NCBI GenBank assembly: GCA_003342895.1
Contig: PTFA01000197.1
Coordinates: 1,493,395-1,557,394 of the forward strand
Direction: 5' to 3'
From: Casuarius casuarius
Lineage: Eukaryota; Chordata; Aves; Casuariiformes; Casuariidae
DNA: 64,000 nt
Shown here one piece after another: positions 1 to 31,111 of the stretch. Position 1 is the first letter of the stretch. Each line of letters begins with the position of its first letter. The position numbers and the translations under genes are program-made. The notes below the pieces were generated by a model. That model did not search any database and had not been told where the DNA came from. It saw nothing but the letters and a program-made list of their open reading frames with translations.

Positions 1-3000
1 GCGTGTTACCTAACATCACACGGGAGCCCCAAGGCACGAGGGGGAGCCGCTTTCTGTGCCGGTTTTGCTCTGTTTGCGTCGTCCGGTTCGTCCTTCCCAC
101 GATGCAAAAACAACCCTCCGAGGAGGGTAAAGAAGAGATAAATCCTCCCTGGTTTAGTGCTGGGCCACGTTGGCAATCAGAATGGTTTTAACCATTTCTA
201 ACCCTAATAAAAATCCGGAGGAAACCGGAAACCCCCCATGCCGCAGCGAGGGTTAACGCACACGGCAGCGCGCAGCGCGGCATGGCGGTGGCGGAGGAGC
301 TCCCCAAGCAGCGCCCGTGCCGCCACGCGCCCCGCTGGCAACATGAGCGGCTCAGCTCGGGGGCTGGCAGAAGTGACACCAGACCTGTCACATCCTCCAC
401 CCTGACCCAGCGCCATTGCTTTCAGTACATTTTTAATGCCGCCTGGTTTGTTCTGGCTTGAGACTTGTCTGTATCCACATGCAACTCACTGCTTGGAATT
501 ATTTTCAGTTTTTCTCCTAGTTTTTTCACGATTTCCTCCCCTAGTTTTATTCCTGTTTCCACCATAACACATGCTCCTCTTACCCCATCCTTCATGTCAT
601 TGCAAGTCGTTGCTGAGCCCCGCGTCTGCTCTCAGCACTTAGCAAACTTCACATTGACTTTCGACAAATGATATATTGGGAATCAGTCTCTCACCTTCTT
701 TTCCTTCCTTCCTTTTCCCCAAGATTTTCTGTTCCTCTTCTTTGATTGCCTTGCATTCCTGGTCACGGGAATCCTCCACCATCTCCCATGCCCTGGCTTC
801 TCGCGTCCCCAGGGAGGGCTGTACTCGCCCATACACACTTCGGCTCAAAGCCGCTCACTAATTTGCTCATCTGCTCTTTCCTCTAGACTTCACCAAGCAA
901 TTCCAGCTTTCTCCCTTCCTCACATTATGCGGCTCCTGGGGATTTTTTTCCCACAGAAATATTTGCTTGAGTTCTCCCAAGCTGAATCTTACACCACAAG
1001 CCTGCAATTTCCTTATGCTCTAGCGGTGACCCGGGGGCATAGAGAAATCTGGAGCAAGACTCTGTTGTAGCAGGCACTTTCTGCACTCACACGTATCAAG
1101 GGACAGTGATGACCTAAAGAGACATGGAGACCAAACATGACCTCAGCCAAATCTGGCAGTGGCAGGCTCAGTGGCTCTCTTGTCCCTGTCAATACAAAAA
1201 AAATAGAGGGTCAGCAAATGAACCAGATTCACATTAAAAATGGAGGCGGTTCTTCCCATGATGGGCAGCTGTCCTGTATCCTAAGGAATGAGCATTTACA
1301 TGAGTTCAAGGGAAGCTTGGACAAGTTCACAAAAGAGAAATCCTTTCACACTTACCAACCATATAAAAACCATCTCTGGGTCAGGAATTCCTTAAGAGCC
1401 GCCTTGTAGGAGGCTGGGACATTACTTGCGAAAGTATCATTATATGCTTGCCCTGCTACTGTTTCCTCAACATCTCCTTTTGGTGGCTGCCAGGGACAAT
1501 TCCCAGGGCTGGATGACCCTTTGGTCTGACTGTGGCTACTCTCACGCTGCCTTTTGGGGGATTCAAAGGAGTTATTTGAGACAGCTTGGGCTGGCATCCC
1601 AGGAAGATGTCCCTGAGCAACAGATAAGTCTTACGTATAGGACTTGTTTCACCCAGATCACTGCTGCTTACAGTATCAATCTTCTCCCCAAGCTGGGAAT
1701 TGGGAGGTGGAAGAAAAATGCCGTATCCAGTGGGAGCACCAAGGTGACTCCAGCTTGCTTTAATGAGGCTCTCACCAGCACGACACAGGAACGGTTCCCA
1801 CGGCGAGAAGAGGCAAATTTGGTTTTTGTCTCCTGAAAGACAGGGGCTTATCGTGCAGCAAAATGTCGCTGGGTTAATGAAAGGAGACCTTAAGCAAATC
1901 CCTGACGCTAATAGGATTGGGGTATCTTTAGCAGGTCCTGCATGCAAAGGCGGATCAGGCCAAAATGAACCCAGCTTGAGAGCTCGTACGTTCCCAGTGG
2001 GCTGGGGAGCTCTGCCTGCAGCCAGCCCTCTCCCTCCTCGGTAATCCGGGGAAGAGACATCAAAAGCTCCCTGCAGGAGCTGCAGGCGAAAGGTTTCCGC
2101 CGAGGGCAATGCAGTGCCCTCTCTGAATGTCGCGGCTGCCCGGGGCGGCTCTTCTCCTCATGGGGGCTCACGGCAAATCTCCCGGCGGCCGAGGGCCTGC
2201 TAGAGCTGATCCCAGGCATCTCCTGCTTCCTTGTCCTGCTGCCCCAGGGGCTGCCAGCCGGCTGCCCTGACCTCCCCGCCCCATGTGCAGGATCTTGCAG
2301 GGGATCGGCCCTCTGCCCACACCGGTGCACGGGGATGAGGAGAGGCAGCCGCCCGGAGCATGTGAGCGCACCTGGCAGCCGGCAAGCTTGGCACGGCCAC
2401 CCTTCCCCGGGAGCCGCTCTGTCCGCTGCTGCCGGTCTGCCACGGTGACAGCGCGCCGCACGCTGTTCCCGGCCATATGGTCCCCTCCTAGCAACGTTAC
2501 CCAGGCCAGCGGGAACACGCAAAGAAAATCGCGCCTCGGCGAACGCAGGCATTTCACTCTGCCACTCCGGGTCCTGAAGTCTGGCGATGGGGGAAAAACC
2601 CAGCTCAGCCGGAGGACAGGGTGTCTCTGCCCTTGCCGGGATCTGCCCAGGACCCTCGGCCAACTGTAAAAATGAGGCAAAAGGCGGCCGGCCTGGCTGT
2701 GAGGTGGCCATCTGGCCCGGGCTCTAGCTGATTTAGTCATTCCTGGCTAACGTGGGCTGAACCGGCCGAGCACCCTGGATCCCTCCAGCAGCCCATCCAT
2801 CAACAGCGGAGGACGAGCCTTCCCGCACCGCAGCATCCAAGGGCAAAGCGTCAGGACCAGGCGTCCATGGAGCTGGCAGGGAGGCACGGCTGGCCCCAGC
2901 ACCTCCCCTTGCACCTCCATCCTTCAGGCCGCGGCGTCGCTTCACCCGGAGCGGTCTCCAGCCCCAGGGACGCCCGGCTGGTGCTCTCCATCTGAGGGCA

Positions 3001-6000
3001 TTTTGCCCTGAATCCTTTGCGTATCAGTCCCTTCCACAACCGGGAGCCACTCTGGCAGGTTTGGGGCTCCCTCCACGTTTTTGGCCCACAGCACCCAGGA
3101 GGAGGCGGCTTTTTGGCTCCAACGTCCTGCCGGTCACCCCAAAGCACAGGTGCAAGAGCGTAAATGTCAGCTGCGAAGGCCCCACAACTCTTTGCACCCA
3201 GACGGTGCCGGGCAGGCTCTGCCTCGGGGAGCCGTGAGCACTCCCGTCGCCCCAGAGCAGTCCAGCACCAAGTGCCTGCGCAGGGAAAGCTCTTCCTTTC
3301 TCTGGCAGGCCATTTTGCAGCCCAAATGTCGAACCCAGGCAGGGGAATGAAACCTCTGTGCGCACTGGGCTGGAGCTGGTGCCAGGGTCTAGGTTGCAGC
3401 TCTGCCACCGACTCCCTGCCTCCCCCACACGGGATATTTAACTTTCCCCTCCTTTAGCTCTCCGGCACTGAAACAAGAAGCTCAATATCTCCTCGAGGTT
3501 CCCTCGTCTGTCGAGTCCATGAGCACCTTGGCAGGGGAGCAGTGTCTCGCTAGGTGTTAGCCCACCCAGTGCCTGCCCCCAGGGGATCCCGTATCCCAGC
3601 CCTGGGCAGCAGATCCAGGAGAAGGCAAGAAGTCCCTGGAGGGATGTTCATTTCTGAAGGAGGTGCTGGTACTAGAAACTTCCTCTGTTGTGGCGACAAA
3701 CGCAAGGAAATCCTTTTCCCCAGCTCTACGCCCACCTCAGGGGAAGGCCATCAACTCCAGTAGCTGAAGTTTCAAAGGAAATCGATTTTCTTCTGGGTGT
3801 CCTGGCCCAGGGATGCCACTGGGTGCTGAGGCTGCTGGAGCCCGTGCCATGTGTTAGCGGGGAGACGGGCAGCAGGAGCATGGCCTCTCCTCTTCCTCCA
3901 GGCGGGGGGACGGCGTTACAGCACGTGCTGTAATATCTTTCTAACAGCCTTCCTTAGCCTCCAGCTTTCCTGAGCTGATGATGTTTGACTTTAGTTGCTG
4001 TTTTGTAGGTGGCAAAGCCTGATCCAGCGGTGCTTGGCTGTGCACGGACGGAAGGTGCTGCTCTTCTACCCTGGCACAGCTCGGCGTGTCCGTCCTGTGC
4101 CAGCATCTCCCAGCCCACCCTCTCCTCGGTCACCCATCAGACTGAGGCCAGCTCAGTCCAGCATGACAAAAAACATTTTTGGGGCCATCCACTCTGGTCC
4201 CTTAGCTCCCATAGGGATTCCCTTCAGAGTGACCCCCGGGGCGCCTCGGGTCCCCCATTAGCCACTTGCTGCCTTTTGCAGCCCTGCAAGCGTTTTCTTC
4301 CCAGCCCGAGGCAAAGCTGAGCCCTACAACTGACCCGTCCCCGCTCCCCAGCGAGGAGCAGCCTGGAGCTTGTCCTTGCTGTGTCCTCAATGCTGCATCC
4401 GTGATGGTCTCCAAGTTTCACCCAGGCTTTCGCCTCCAAAGTGCTGCAAAGCCTCTTACCTCGGCTCTGTGGGGACCTCGCGCCCCCATCCCTGCAGCTC
4501 AGGCCGAGGGCCGGGCAGGGAGAGCCATGGGTCATCTGGGCACGGCCAAGAGGAGCCAGGCCTCAGCCATCTCCTCTGTATTGCCGTGCCCTGCCAGAAA
4601 CAATCTGTTTACAGCATCAGCATTCGGTGTATCCTTCCCTGGTCTGTGTTTAACCGCCACATCGTATTTCTGCAGAGACACTCGTTTGTAGGCCGGGTGG
4701 CGTTGTCACTGGAGGGAATATTTCTGTGATGGCCTTCAATGCTTGTGGCCAGGATCCACCACAACTCCTTCCCCAAATCCACCTTCCCTGAAGCGTTCGC
4801 AGACGGTGCAAGCGCATGCTTTGCTTTTTCTCCAGCTGTCCCTACCGACCTGTAAGATGATGCATCCAGCTAATTCCTGCAAGGGGCTTCCCTCTCAGTC
4901 CAGTCTGGATTAGCAGCAAAAGGCAGTGTGATGGCATGGGATCCAAGGGACCCTTCAAAAAAATTGCTTCACACCCATGAACATCCCCCCTAGAAATGTT
5001 CTCTTTTTCCCAGGTCATTCCAGGCAACCATCTTCCAGCAAAGCCTCTAATTTTGACCAGTTTGTCTCTCTGCTCACTTCCAGGCTGATAAGCCTCCTGG
5101 CCCCTGGGACGGCTCTGCTTGCAGGCATGTCGTGAGCAATTGCCCAGCTCCTAGAAAATTATTTCTGTCACTACCTGGGCAGCAAGCAAACTTTTCATGC
5201 TTCTGTGCAGGCAAACAGTGGTAATGGGTATTAGCATTAATGACACCCATGTTTGCAACTTCTGACTGATTGTGTGTTTAGTCAGAGAGACCCTCCGAGA
5301 TTTGGCAAAAGCATGTCTTTTGGAGATGCAAAGCTTTATTCCGCCTCACTGGCTTTTATCTTCTGGGGAAGCTCTAGAGGCTCGAAGCTACCTTCCAAAA
5401 TGGATCTCTATTAGGTTTCGGCACTCCGGGCCGATCTCACCGTGTCTCAGGCTCCAGCTGCTCTGTTTACTGACATTTGCAACAATCCTCTCAGCTCTGG
5501 CCATCAAAATGAGCAACTTTGGCTTTGCCCCCAGATGGGGAATGCCTGGGAGCTGGCAGGGCTCGGTCCCGGTGACCTGACAGAGGAAGAGGGGAGAGGG
5601 GCTCCCCATCTCCCGAGGCAGGTGACAGCCGCAGCAGCGCCAGTCTGTGCCGTCTCCGCCAGGCTCCCTGCCTCCTGGGCGCTTCCTGCAGTGGGCCGGG
5701 GGAGCTGAAGCTAACCCTGTTTTTCCTATGTATTTTATCGCCTGAATTTGTCCCACGAGCAGAACACAGCAGCCTTTCAGCCTCGCTGCAGAGCTGTTTG
5801 TGCAAAGCTCTGGCCCGAAACCTCTAGTCGTTATTTTGTGCGGAGAGGATAATGATGGTACATTGAATTCTCCCGTGCCCAGGACTCTTTCCCCACACAG
5901 CACATGCTGTAACGCTCCCCGGCGCTCGCCGGCTTACCAGGTCACATCAGGCGAGCTGGCGAGCTCGGGCCACCNCGTGCCCTTTGGGAGGTTGCCCAAA

Positions 6001-6200
6001 GCCCCCGCCATGGGGTTTGCCACTGAGGCTGGGTGGTTGCTTGCTCCAGCGGGGGGACAGGGGGGTTGTAATCGGGGGTGGCAGCTCCCCACCACCGCTG
6101 GAGGGGGGATCAGCAGAGCATGGCACAGGGAGAAAAAAGGCATCTGCGGATGTGGCCCCCTTCCTCCCCAAAGCGCGGCAAGCGCCTCGCACCTGGGCCA
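1..6200. other. Upstream flank of SHISA8, no gene recognised
   Basis: I see no convincing exon, RNA gene or repeat family here. By human synteny the next genes on this side should be TNFRSF13C and CENPM. I looked for a BAFF-receptor cysteine-rich stretch and its conserved C-terminal motif in the translated frames and did not find them. Open frames of up to 267 codons exist, but they are in GC-rich sequence and resemble no family I know. A CpG-rich patch lies at about 2,080-2,750. A single ambiguous base (N) is at 5,975. Confidence 0.6.
2080..2750. other. CpG-rich patch, possible unassigned promoter
   Basis: CG dinucleotides are clearly denser here than in the surrounding few kilobases. The patch overlaps a 267-codon minus-strand open frame (1,908-2,711) with no recognisable domain. 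It could be a CpG-island promoter of an unannotated or non-coding transcript, or simply GC-rich DNA. No TATA box or splice-linked ORF was found. Confidence 0.3.
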
Positions 6201-6229
6201 GCGGGGTATGGCTAGCATCCTCCCGTGTG

Positions 6230-24100
<17,871 letters not shown>

Positions 24101-25570
24101 GTGGAGGAGGAGGCGATGCCGACCCTTTTTCTCCAGTTTCGGCCGCGGTGCCGGCAGGGGGAGGCCCCACGGCCCAGCCCAGCAGTGCCGTGGTCGCGGC
24201 AGCCGGCCCCGGCGGCAAGGGAGCTGCGCCGCGGGACAGGTTTCCTCCTGAGTGAGCGTGGCCGGCGCGCATGCCGCCCTGCAGGACTGCCGCTGCAGGG
24301 GGCCGGGGACGCCCCACGGCGCGGCTGCAGCAGGAGCCCGGCTCTCGCCTGGGGAGGCCACACGGCGCCATCGCGAGCCGTCACGAGAAACTCATTGCGG
24401 ACACCCTCGCCCCTTCCCTCTTTCTCTCTGGGCGGTTCTTCAGTGAGGACACAAAAATCAGCATTAAGGAAAGTATAAATACTCTCCATGTGGGTCAGCT
24501 GCCAAGGGCTCGAGACGCGGTTTACGTCTCCCTTCATTCTTGCTCGGCTCCTTCCCGTCGTTTCTTGAACTAACGCCACCCGCCCCGGCTTGGGGTGGGA
24601 TGGTGACTTTTTTTTGTCTTTCCCTTATATGAATGTTTCAAAGTACGGTCTTAACAAACCTGTATTTGTTGTTGTGTTTACAGAGGGTTACAGCAGAGGC
24701 TGCCCTTTGAGGCTGGAGAGCAGCAAAATGACGTAGGTCCTACATAAACTGTGACATAGGCACGGCCATGGGGAAACGCGTTATTTTTCCTTTCCCTGGG
24801 ACGGGGGTTGCCAGCTCAGCCCCTCGAGGCTGCTCCTGCTCGGGTCCTCGGGCACCGCCACCAAGGAGGGGCTGCAGGCCGGGTCCGTCCCCCTCCACGG
24901 CATCTCACTGGGGCAACGAGTTCACCCATTTTCTGCCCCCCAACAGGGTCTCGCTGTGCCCTGCACCCTGTGATGCCCATGCTGCCCCAGGCAGGCTCGT
25001 CGGGCTGCCCCGACCTCCGCGTGAGGCTGCGGTGGGCCAAGTGCGCCCCAGGGAAATCGGGGGTCAGGCCTCTGCCCCCCCCCACCCTGCCCTGGCACAG
25101 GAGGGGCAGCAAAGCCTGCACCCCACTACCTGGCCCCGCAGCAGGGGTCCTGACGCCCGGTGAGGGCTGGAACTGCTCCCAGAGGACCCCACGCCTGCGG
25201 GGAGGCAGCCCGGCCTGGCCAGCAGGCCCTGCCTGCCCCCAAAGGGAAAGGCACAGCCTCGACACCCCGTCGCCAGGCAGCTGGTGCCACCCTGTGGCCA
25301 CGGCGTGACAGGGAGCAGGGGGCACCCGGTCTGGCCATGCTGCCTGCATGCAGGCGAGGGAAGGGCCCAGACCCCCGAGCAGAGGGAGGGGAAGGGGATG
25401 TGCTGTAGGGGGGTCGGAAAAGGAGACAGCCCTTTCCCTGCCCCCAGGTGAGAGGGGGCCCTGGTGCAGCCCCATTGAGAGGGGAGATGTGGGCTCACTG
25501 CGCAGTGCACACAGGCACCCTGTGGCTAACCCTACCGGTAGGCACATGACAGAGGACCACACTGGGGGGG
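24101..25570 (+). other. SHISA8: SHISA8 3' UTR and flank
   Basis: GC-rich DNA follows the stop codon, turning AT-richer from about 24,410. I see no canonical AATAAA before 24,800, only variants (TATAAA near 24,473, CATAAA near 24,743), so the 3' end cannot be fixed. No further gene is visible up to the CR1 at 25.57 kb. Confidence 0.5.
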
Positions 25571-25574
25571 CTCA

Positions 25575-27010
25575 AAGTCCAGCTCCCAGTGCAAAGCTGA
25601 GCTTTGAACGTTTTCAAGGATGGAGATCCTACAGCCTTTCTGGGGCCCCTGTCCCTCTGCTTAAAAACTTCTGCAGGGAACAATTTTTCCTCATGTCTAC
25701 TCAGCCAAGTTTCTCATCTCCTCCTTGTCTGCTGCCTCTCGTCTTTCCCCTGCGCCCCTCAGGGAAGGGCAAGGCTCCGTCTCTCTCTTCAGGTAGTTGT
25801 ACACAGCAGTAAGATCTTCCCTCACCTTTCTCATTGCAGGCTGAACAAGACCAGTTCCTTTCAGCTCTCCTCACACATATGCTGCCTCCCACCCATCACC
25901 ATAGCCCTCCTTTGAGCTCACTGTAGCTTGCCCCCATCTTCCCAGGAGCAGGGATCACAAAACAGGACACAGTGCTGCACCTAGGCTCTCACCAGTGCCA
26001 GATGTAGGAGAGGATGTGCTGCACTCAGCCTGCCAGCTGCACTCCTGCTGTGGTGGCCTTCCTTAGCCCAGGAGCATACTGCTGGCTCGCATTCAGCTTC
26101 TTGTCCCCCAGGGCCTTTTCCACAAAGCTGCTCTCCAGCTGGTCAGCCCCTAGCCTTGCCTATTGCAGGGAGTTATGCTCTTCTAGATGCAGGACTTTGC
26201 ACTTACTGCTCTTGAACTTCATGAGGCTCCTGTTAGCCCATTTTTCCAGCCTGTCAGGGTCCTCAGAATAGCTGCTCTGCCTGCAGTATGTTGACTCTCC
26301 ACCCATTTAGTATCACCCATGAGCTTGCTGGGAGGACTCTATCCCATTATGCAGATCACTAATACATACAGTATTGACTCTGGTACGGATTGCTGAGGGA
26401 TACCAGGCCACCAGTTGGACTCTGCTGCTGATCCCAACTCTTTAAGGCCAACAGTCCAACCAATTTTCACCCATCTACCTCTCCAGTCCCCCTCTCAGGG
26501 ATTTGGCTACAAGGGTACTGTGGGAGAGCATGTCAAAGGCCTTGCTAAAGTCAAAGTAATAAATGACATCTGCTGCTCTCCCCTTGTTTGCATAGCCAGT
26601 CAGCACATCATCAAGAACTTCCAAGTTGGTCAGGCACCATTTGCTCCTGGTAAATCCAAGCCGGCTGTTCCCAGTCACCTTCCTCTCCTTCATGCGCATC
26701 TAGGAGGATTTTGTCCATAACCTCCCTCAGCTAAGGCCAACCAACCAGATTGTCTTTGATGAAGATGGCTGAGACATTCATCTTTTTCCAGTCATCAGGC
26801 AGCTCCCGTGACTGCTGTGACCTTCCAAAGATGGCAGTGAGTGGCCTCACAGTGCCACCAGCCAGCTCCCTCAGCACCCTTGGGTGCATCCCATCTGGTC
26901 CCCAAACTTCTGTATGTCCTGCTGGTTTACGTGCTCCCACCTCTGCCTCCTCAACTCTAGATAACACCCCACTCCCATAGACTCTGCTAATAACTCCCTT
27001 TGTGCAGTTC
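25575..27010 (-). mobile_element. CR1 LINE fragment with reverse-transcriptase remnants
   Basis: The longest CR1 copy in the window, on the minus strand. Translated remnants of the reverse transcriptase are clear: 26,731-27,015 gives GPDGMHPRVLRELAGG followed by PDDWKKMNVSAIF, and 26,475-26,699 gives DVIYYFDFSKAFDMLSHSTL, the RT finger/palm motifs typical of CR1 ORF2. The frames are interrupted, so the copy is dead. Its 3' end is near 25,575; the 5' limit is uncertain by about 80 bases. It fills much of the gap between the SHISA8 and SREBF2 3' ends. Confidence 0.92.
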
Positions 27011-28124
27011 ACCATGATTTTTACTGTGCTAATTTACTTACCCCCCCTCCAGCAGAAACTGGTTGCTCAGGTGGGCAGTAAGTCAAGGTGCTGCCTGGTA
27101 CCAAGCCGACCCTGTGCAAGCTGTCAATGCCCTTCCGATCTACAGAGCAGCTGATGTACCACAGACCAGTTTACTACACAGCAGAGCACTATGCATAAGG
27201 CAGCATAGCACCTCACTTTAAAAGAAAGGCTATAAAAAGCAGCTAGCACAAAAAGGAAAACAAGGATCTTACAAACCGACATCAAAGGTAGAAGGAAACC
27301 AGCAGAAAGTCTGAAAGTCATGACTGGTAAAACGCAATGAAACATGATGGACACTAAACTGGCACACTGCAACTGCAAACCAGCATTCAGTTGCCAGGAC
27401 CAGACCAGTTTATTTAAGGAAAAGGCCCTGAAAAACATTGTGAGCACCAAGTCCTCAGTAATATTAGTTCTGACAGCTCTACTCTTACACTGTACACCTT
27501 ACATAAACACAGAAGTGGATCTTGGAAAGTCAGTCAGCAGGCAGCACAGTGGAGATCCCTATGCTCTGGCAGCATTTTTCTCCAGCACCAGGTTTTTCCC
27601 TTCCTAGAGAAAGAGGAAAAAACAGCACTGACTCTAGAGCAGCATGGTGCAAGGTCCACTTCTGCAGTGTCCTCCAGTACCACACCTTGCAGGCACAGGA
27701 GCAGAGGCAGAACCCAGCAGTGCTAACACAGCTATACACATCTACACACAAAAGTTTCCTTTGCAAATAGGTACTTGCCCAACTTTGCCTTGTTTGCTTC
27801 TGACAGCAACTTCAGTGACTCAAGACAACTCGGGCCGTCAGCCGCCTCCTCAGGTTGCTTTCAGAAGAGCACAGGGACACCACACTTGCTCCGCAAAGGG
27901 ACTGCCTGGCTGGTCATCTTTCTTTGCAAGCTTTACAGCTCCATTTTACAGACAGAGATTATCTAGAAGACCAACACGTAGTAGAGACTTCCATGACCCA
28001 ACTTCTTGAAGTGCTCTTGTGTTCAGAGGTCTGTTTGAAAGACTCTTCAGGCTTATCTACTTTTTTAAAAGCAGCTGCTGTGATGGAGAAGGCTAACACA
28101 CAGGACACAGTCGTAATGTTCATC

Positions 28125-28130
28125 TTTATT
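28125..28130 (-). terminator. SREBF2: Probable SREBF2 poly(A) signal AATAAA
   Basis: On the minus strand AATAAA is followed within about 35 bases by a GU-rich stretch (GACTGTGTCCTGTGTGTTAG), the usual cleavage and polyadenylation arrangement. This gives a 3' UTR of about 2.75 kb. A second AATAAA at 27,409-27,414 could serve a longer form. Confidence 0.6.
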
Positions 28131-30890
28131 AGATAACAGATGCTCACGAGCCCTGGAACAGGTTTTTCAGACAGCAGATATGTTCCCCTGGGAACTTTCC
28201 CACCACCAGTTGCACCTTTTATCACAAAGCATTCCTACCTTAAATTCCATTTGGATAAATAGACTTTCTTCACATAATCCATAAAACAATTTCCTCCCAC
28301 CCTCAAACAAAAAAGTTACAGTATATACACACACACATATTTAAAAAACTGTAGGGACAGATGGGCAGCAAATTTATGAACAACAGTGTAGGACAGGACA
28401 AAGATTCCTTGCCCTGGAGGAGAGAGAAATGCCAGCAGTGCTAAGACCCTCAGTGGATCATGCCATTAGGTATTGGTGTTTCAGTCCAACAGCCTCCCAA
28501 GCCCTTCTCCAGCTGGTACTCCCTGCAGCCCATCTCCTAGGATTCTGTTCACCTTTAAATAACAAGTGAAGGTTGAGAAATCTCCATTTCCTCCAAACCT
28601 TGCTCCCCTGTATTACCAAAGCACAAACTTCCACCACACTGCACAAAGAGCCAGGGAGATGCGAAATTACTCAGGAGGGTGTTACAGGTAAAGCACTTCT
28701 GTAGCTCAGTAAAACCTCAACCTCAGAGACCAAGAGACCCAAGGCTTAGAGATGGTGCGATAACTACTTAGAGAGGAGAAAAGGTAGGATATGAGTCACC
28801 CCACAAAGAGGATCATTGATAGCCAAGAAACTCAGTAATGGGCAATTAAAGCCCTCCTAAAACCCAACAGCTGTTCTTATGCCAATCAGCAATTAGCATG
28901 CTTGGCACATGCACTCAAAGCAGAAGTAGCTGCCGTCATCTGAACCAGAGCATCCCATACACTGATTTAAGATACACAAGACCAACAATTCTCCCTCAAA
29001 GCTTTTCTCCGACTTCTGACACTGGGAAGCAGGAGATTCCTACCTCCACACCTGCCAGCAGGGGTGAGAAGCACAGGCTGCCAATGATCACTGCTGCGAG
29101 TCCACCAGTGAGTCCCCAAGTAACAGTGGGAAGAGGCACTCTGGTCCCCATGATTTTGTTCCTAGTTATAGCACAGGTTCACTGTGAACATGCTTTGCTG
29201 GGAGGCAGATTTCTCCTGGCCAGTTCCCACCTTGTTGAAGCCAGGCAACTCTATGACCAGTATTACATATGTTCAACTACTGCAGCACATGAAATCACCC
29301 TCCCAAGATGCCAAAAGCAAGACACAAGCCCATCTTTTTCCCCTCTGCTTTTTAAAGCAGCTCAAGCTCTCATGCCCCTCTGCAAAAGCTGGATAAATAT
29401 AGAAGCATCTTGCAAAACAGCCTAAGTTCTGATTTTGCAGTGAGGAGTCATGCTGCATGTCTGCTCAGGACAGGAAAGGACCAGGCTGCTGTCAGTACCT
29501 GTGTGCTTCTAGCTATCCATGTGGAGCACAGGCAGGTTATGCATGGGGAGAAGTGGCAACGTGCACCCACCAAAGGCTGGTTTCCCTACTTGCATGTGTG
29601 AGAGGGACAATCATTTTGTGCCTCTTTGGACAGATGCAACAGGAAAGGCAAAGAAAAAAGAAAAGGGGGCAAACCGTTCCCTCCCTGTACCCAATCTGCC
29701 TCCCCCTCTTTGAAAGTCCCATGATTCAACACCTGTGAGCCAGACTGCTCTGAAGGGCAATGGTAACAGAGCAGGGAGACTTCCAGCCTGAGCCAGTGCT
29801 TTCCAGTCCCTGCAGGTGCTCAGCCTGCTACGTGTGTGGAAGCTGTCAAGCACTTGGAAAAGGGAGGAAGAAGGACGTGAAGGTAAGTTCTGGGACTGGG
29901 AGTATAATGAAATAAAAAAATGTTTCTAAAAGAAGTTAAGTCTGCACCAACAGAAAGGCACCACAGAAGCCTTCACCCTTCATACAGAGTTCATGGCTCT
30001 GCACATCCACCTCTGCCACCATCCAGCACCAAACGACCAGGGCCTCACAGGTTTTCTAAGACAAACAGCCCTGTATGTACACTCTGCTTGTAGACTGCCA
30101 CAAACCCAGCCCCCACCAGAAATGGCAGGGGGCAGCTCTGGTCACAGGAAGATGCATAAAGTGGAGAGGAAGGGTAATCTGCTGCATTGTTCCCTACATT
30201 TTGTAAAGCCACAAACATTCCTATAAAAAAAAGTATAAAAACTGTAGAGAAATTGGCCAGGCAGGACTGGCCGCAAGTGATACTCCCAGAGCACCTCTAT
30301 AAAGTAGGGTCTAGAGGGCTTCAGTGGAAAAAAAAAAAAAAAAGAGTCTCCTGATGCACACAAAGCTGGTGCCTTCCCTCTCTCTCTCAGGGCAGCCTGC
30401 AGGCTGAGAATAATCTTAGACCTCAGTAATGCCTCAGGGCAAGGTCTGAGCAGATCTTCTACCCTCCCAAAAGGTTCCTATCTGCAGAGGCATTTGGGAA
30501 GGGAAGATTATGCCCGTGAGGACAGACATAGGATGTGCCACTTCCTATGCCTTGGGTTTGCAGGCTTCTGCTCCTGGCAGGGCTCTGCACCTCCAGGCAG
30601 GGGCAGTGCTTTCTGACAGCCCCCAGCACAGTCACAAAACTACAACCAGACAGATTCCTGCTGCAGTGCCTGAGAGCAAGCAAGGGGGCTAATAAAGCTA
30701 AACCTGGGGCAAGTTAAAAAACCCTCCCTCCCTCTCCCACCCCACAGTGATCCCACTGGCACAGACCTAACCTACCACTTTTTTTGTTTTTGTTTTTTTT
30801 TGTTTTTTTTGTTTTTTTTAAACTCAGGAGGGGAAGTCCAGGCTGATGGTTCACAAGGCTGCCTTTGTGCAACACAGCCCCGCACTGGTG
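28131..30890 (-). other. SREBF2: SREBF2 3' UTR (inferred)
   Basis: No other gene is visible between the SREBF2 stop codon and the AATAAA at 28,125. The stretch contains a (CA)n microsatellite near 28,325-28,340, an A tract at about 30,327-30,342, and a T-rich tract interrupted by G at 30,779-30,819 on the plus strand. Assignment as 3' UTR is inference from the poly(A) signal. Confidence 0.5.
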
Positions 30891-31111
30891 TTAGGAGGCA
30901 GCAATGGCTGTGCCCCCACTCAGCTTGACGATCATCTGCTGGCAGTCATTGCACGAGCGCTTGTCTCCCACTTTCTCCAGCATGCGCGCAGCCTCAGCCA
31001 GCAGGACTGCTCGCTGACCAGGTGAGGAGAGAAAGGAGAGGGGGAGGTGGCGGCAGGCCAACAGGATAGCTGTAGCTCGTTCCCTCTGGCCTGGCAGTGT
31101 GTCTAGTTCAC
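30891..31111 (-). CDS. SREBF2: SREBF2 exon 19 (last coding exon)
   Basis: Acceptor TTAG at 31,113-31,112, stop TAA at 30,893-30,891. It encodes residues 1045-1117 (split codon first), including [20 protein letters not shown] and the C terminus [11 protein letters not shown], near-identical to mammalian SREBP-2. Confidence 0.96.

Noticed and set aside
1456..2109. 217-codon minus-strand frame
   Set aside because: No recognisable domain, no splice partners, and atypical composition; kept only as part of the unassigned flank.
25575..27010. RT-like peptides as a functional gene
   Set aside because: Frames are short, interrupted and embedded in CR1 3' sequence; this is a dead LINE copy.
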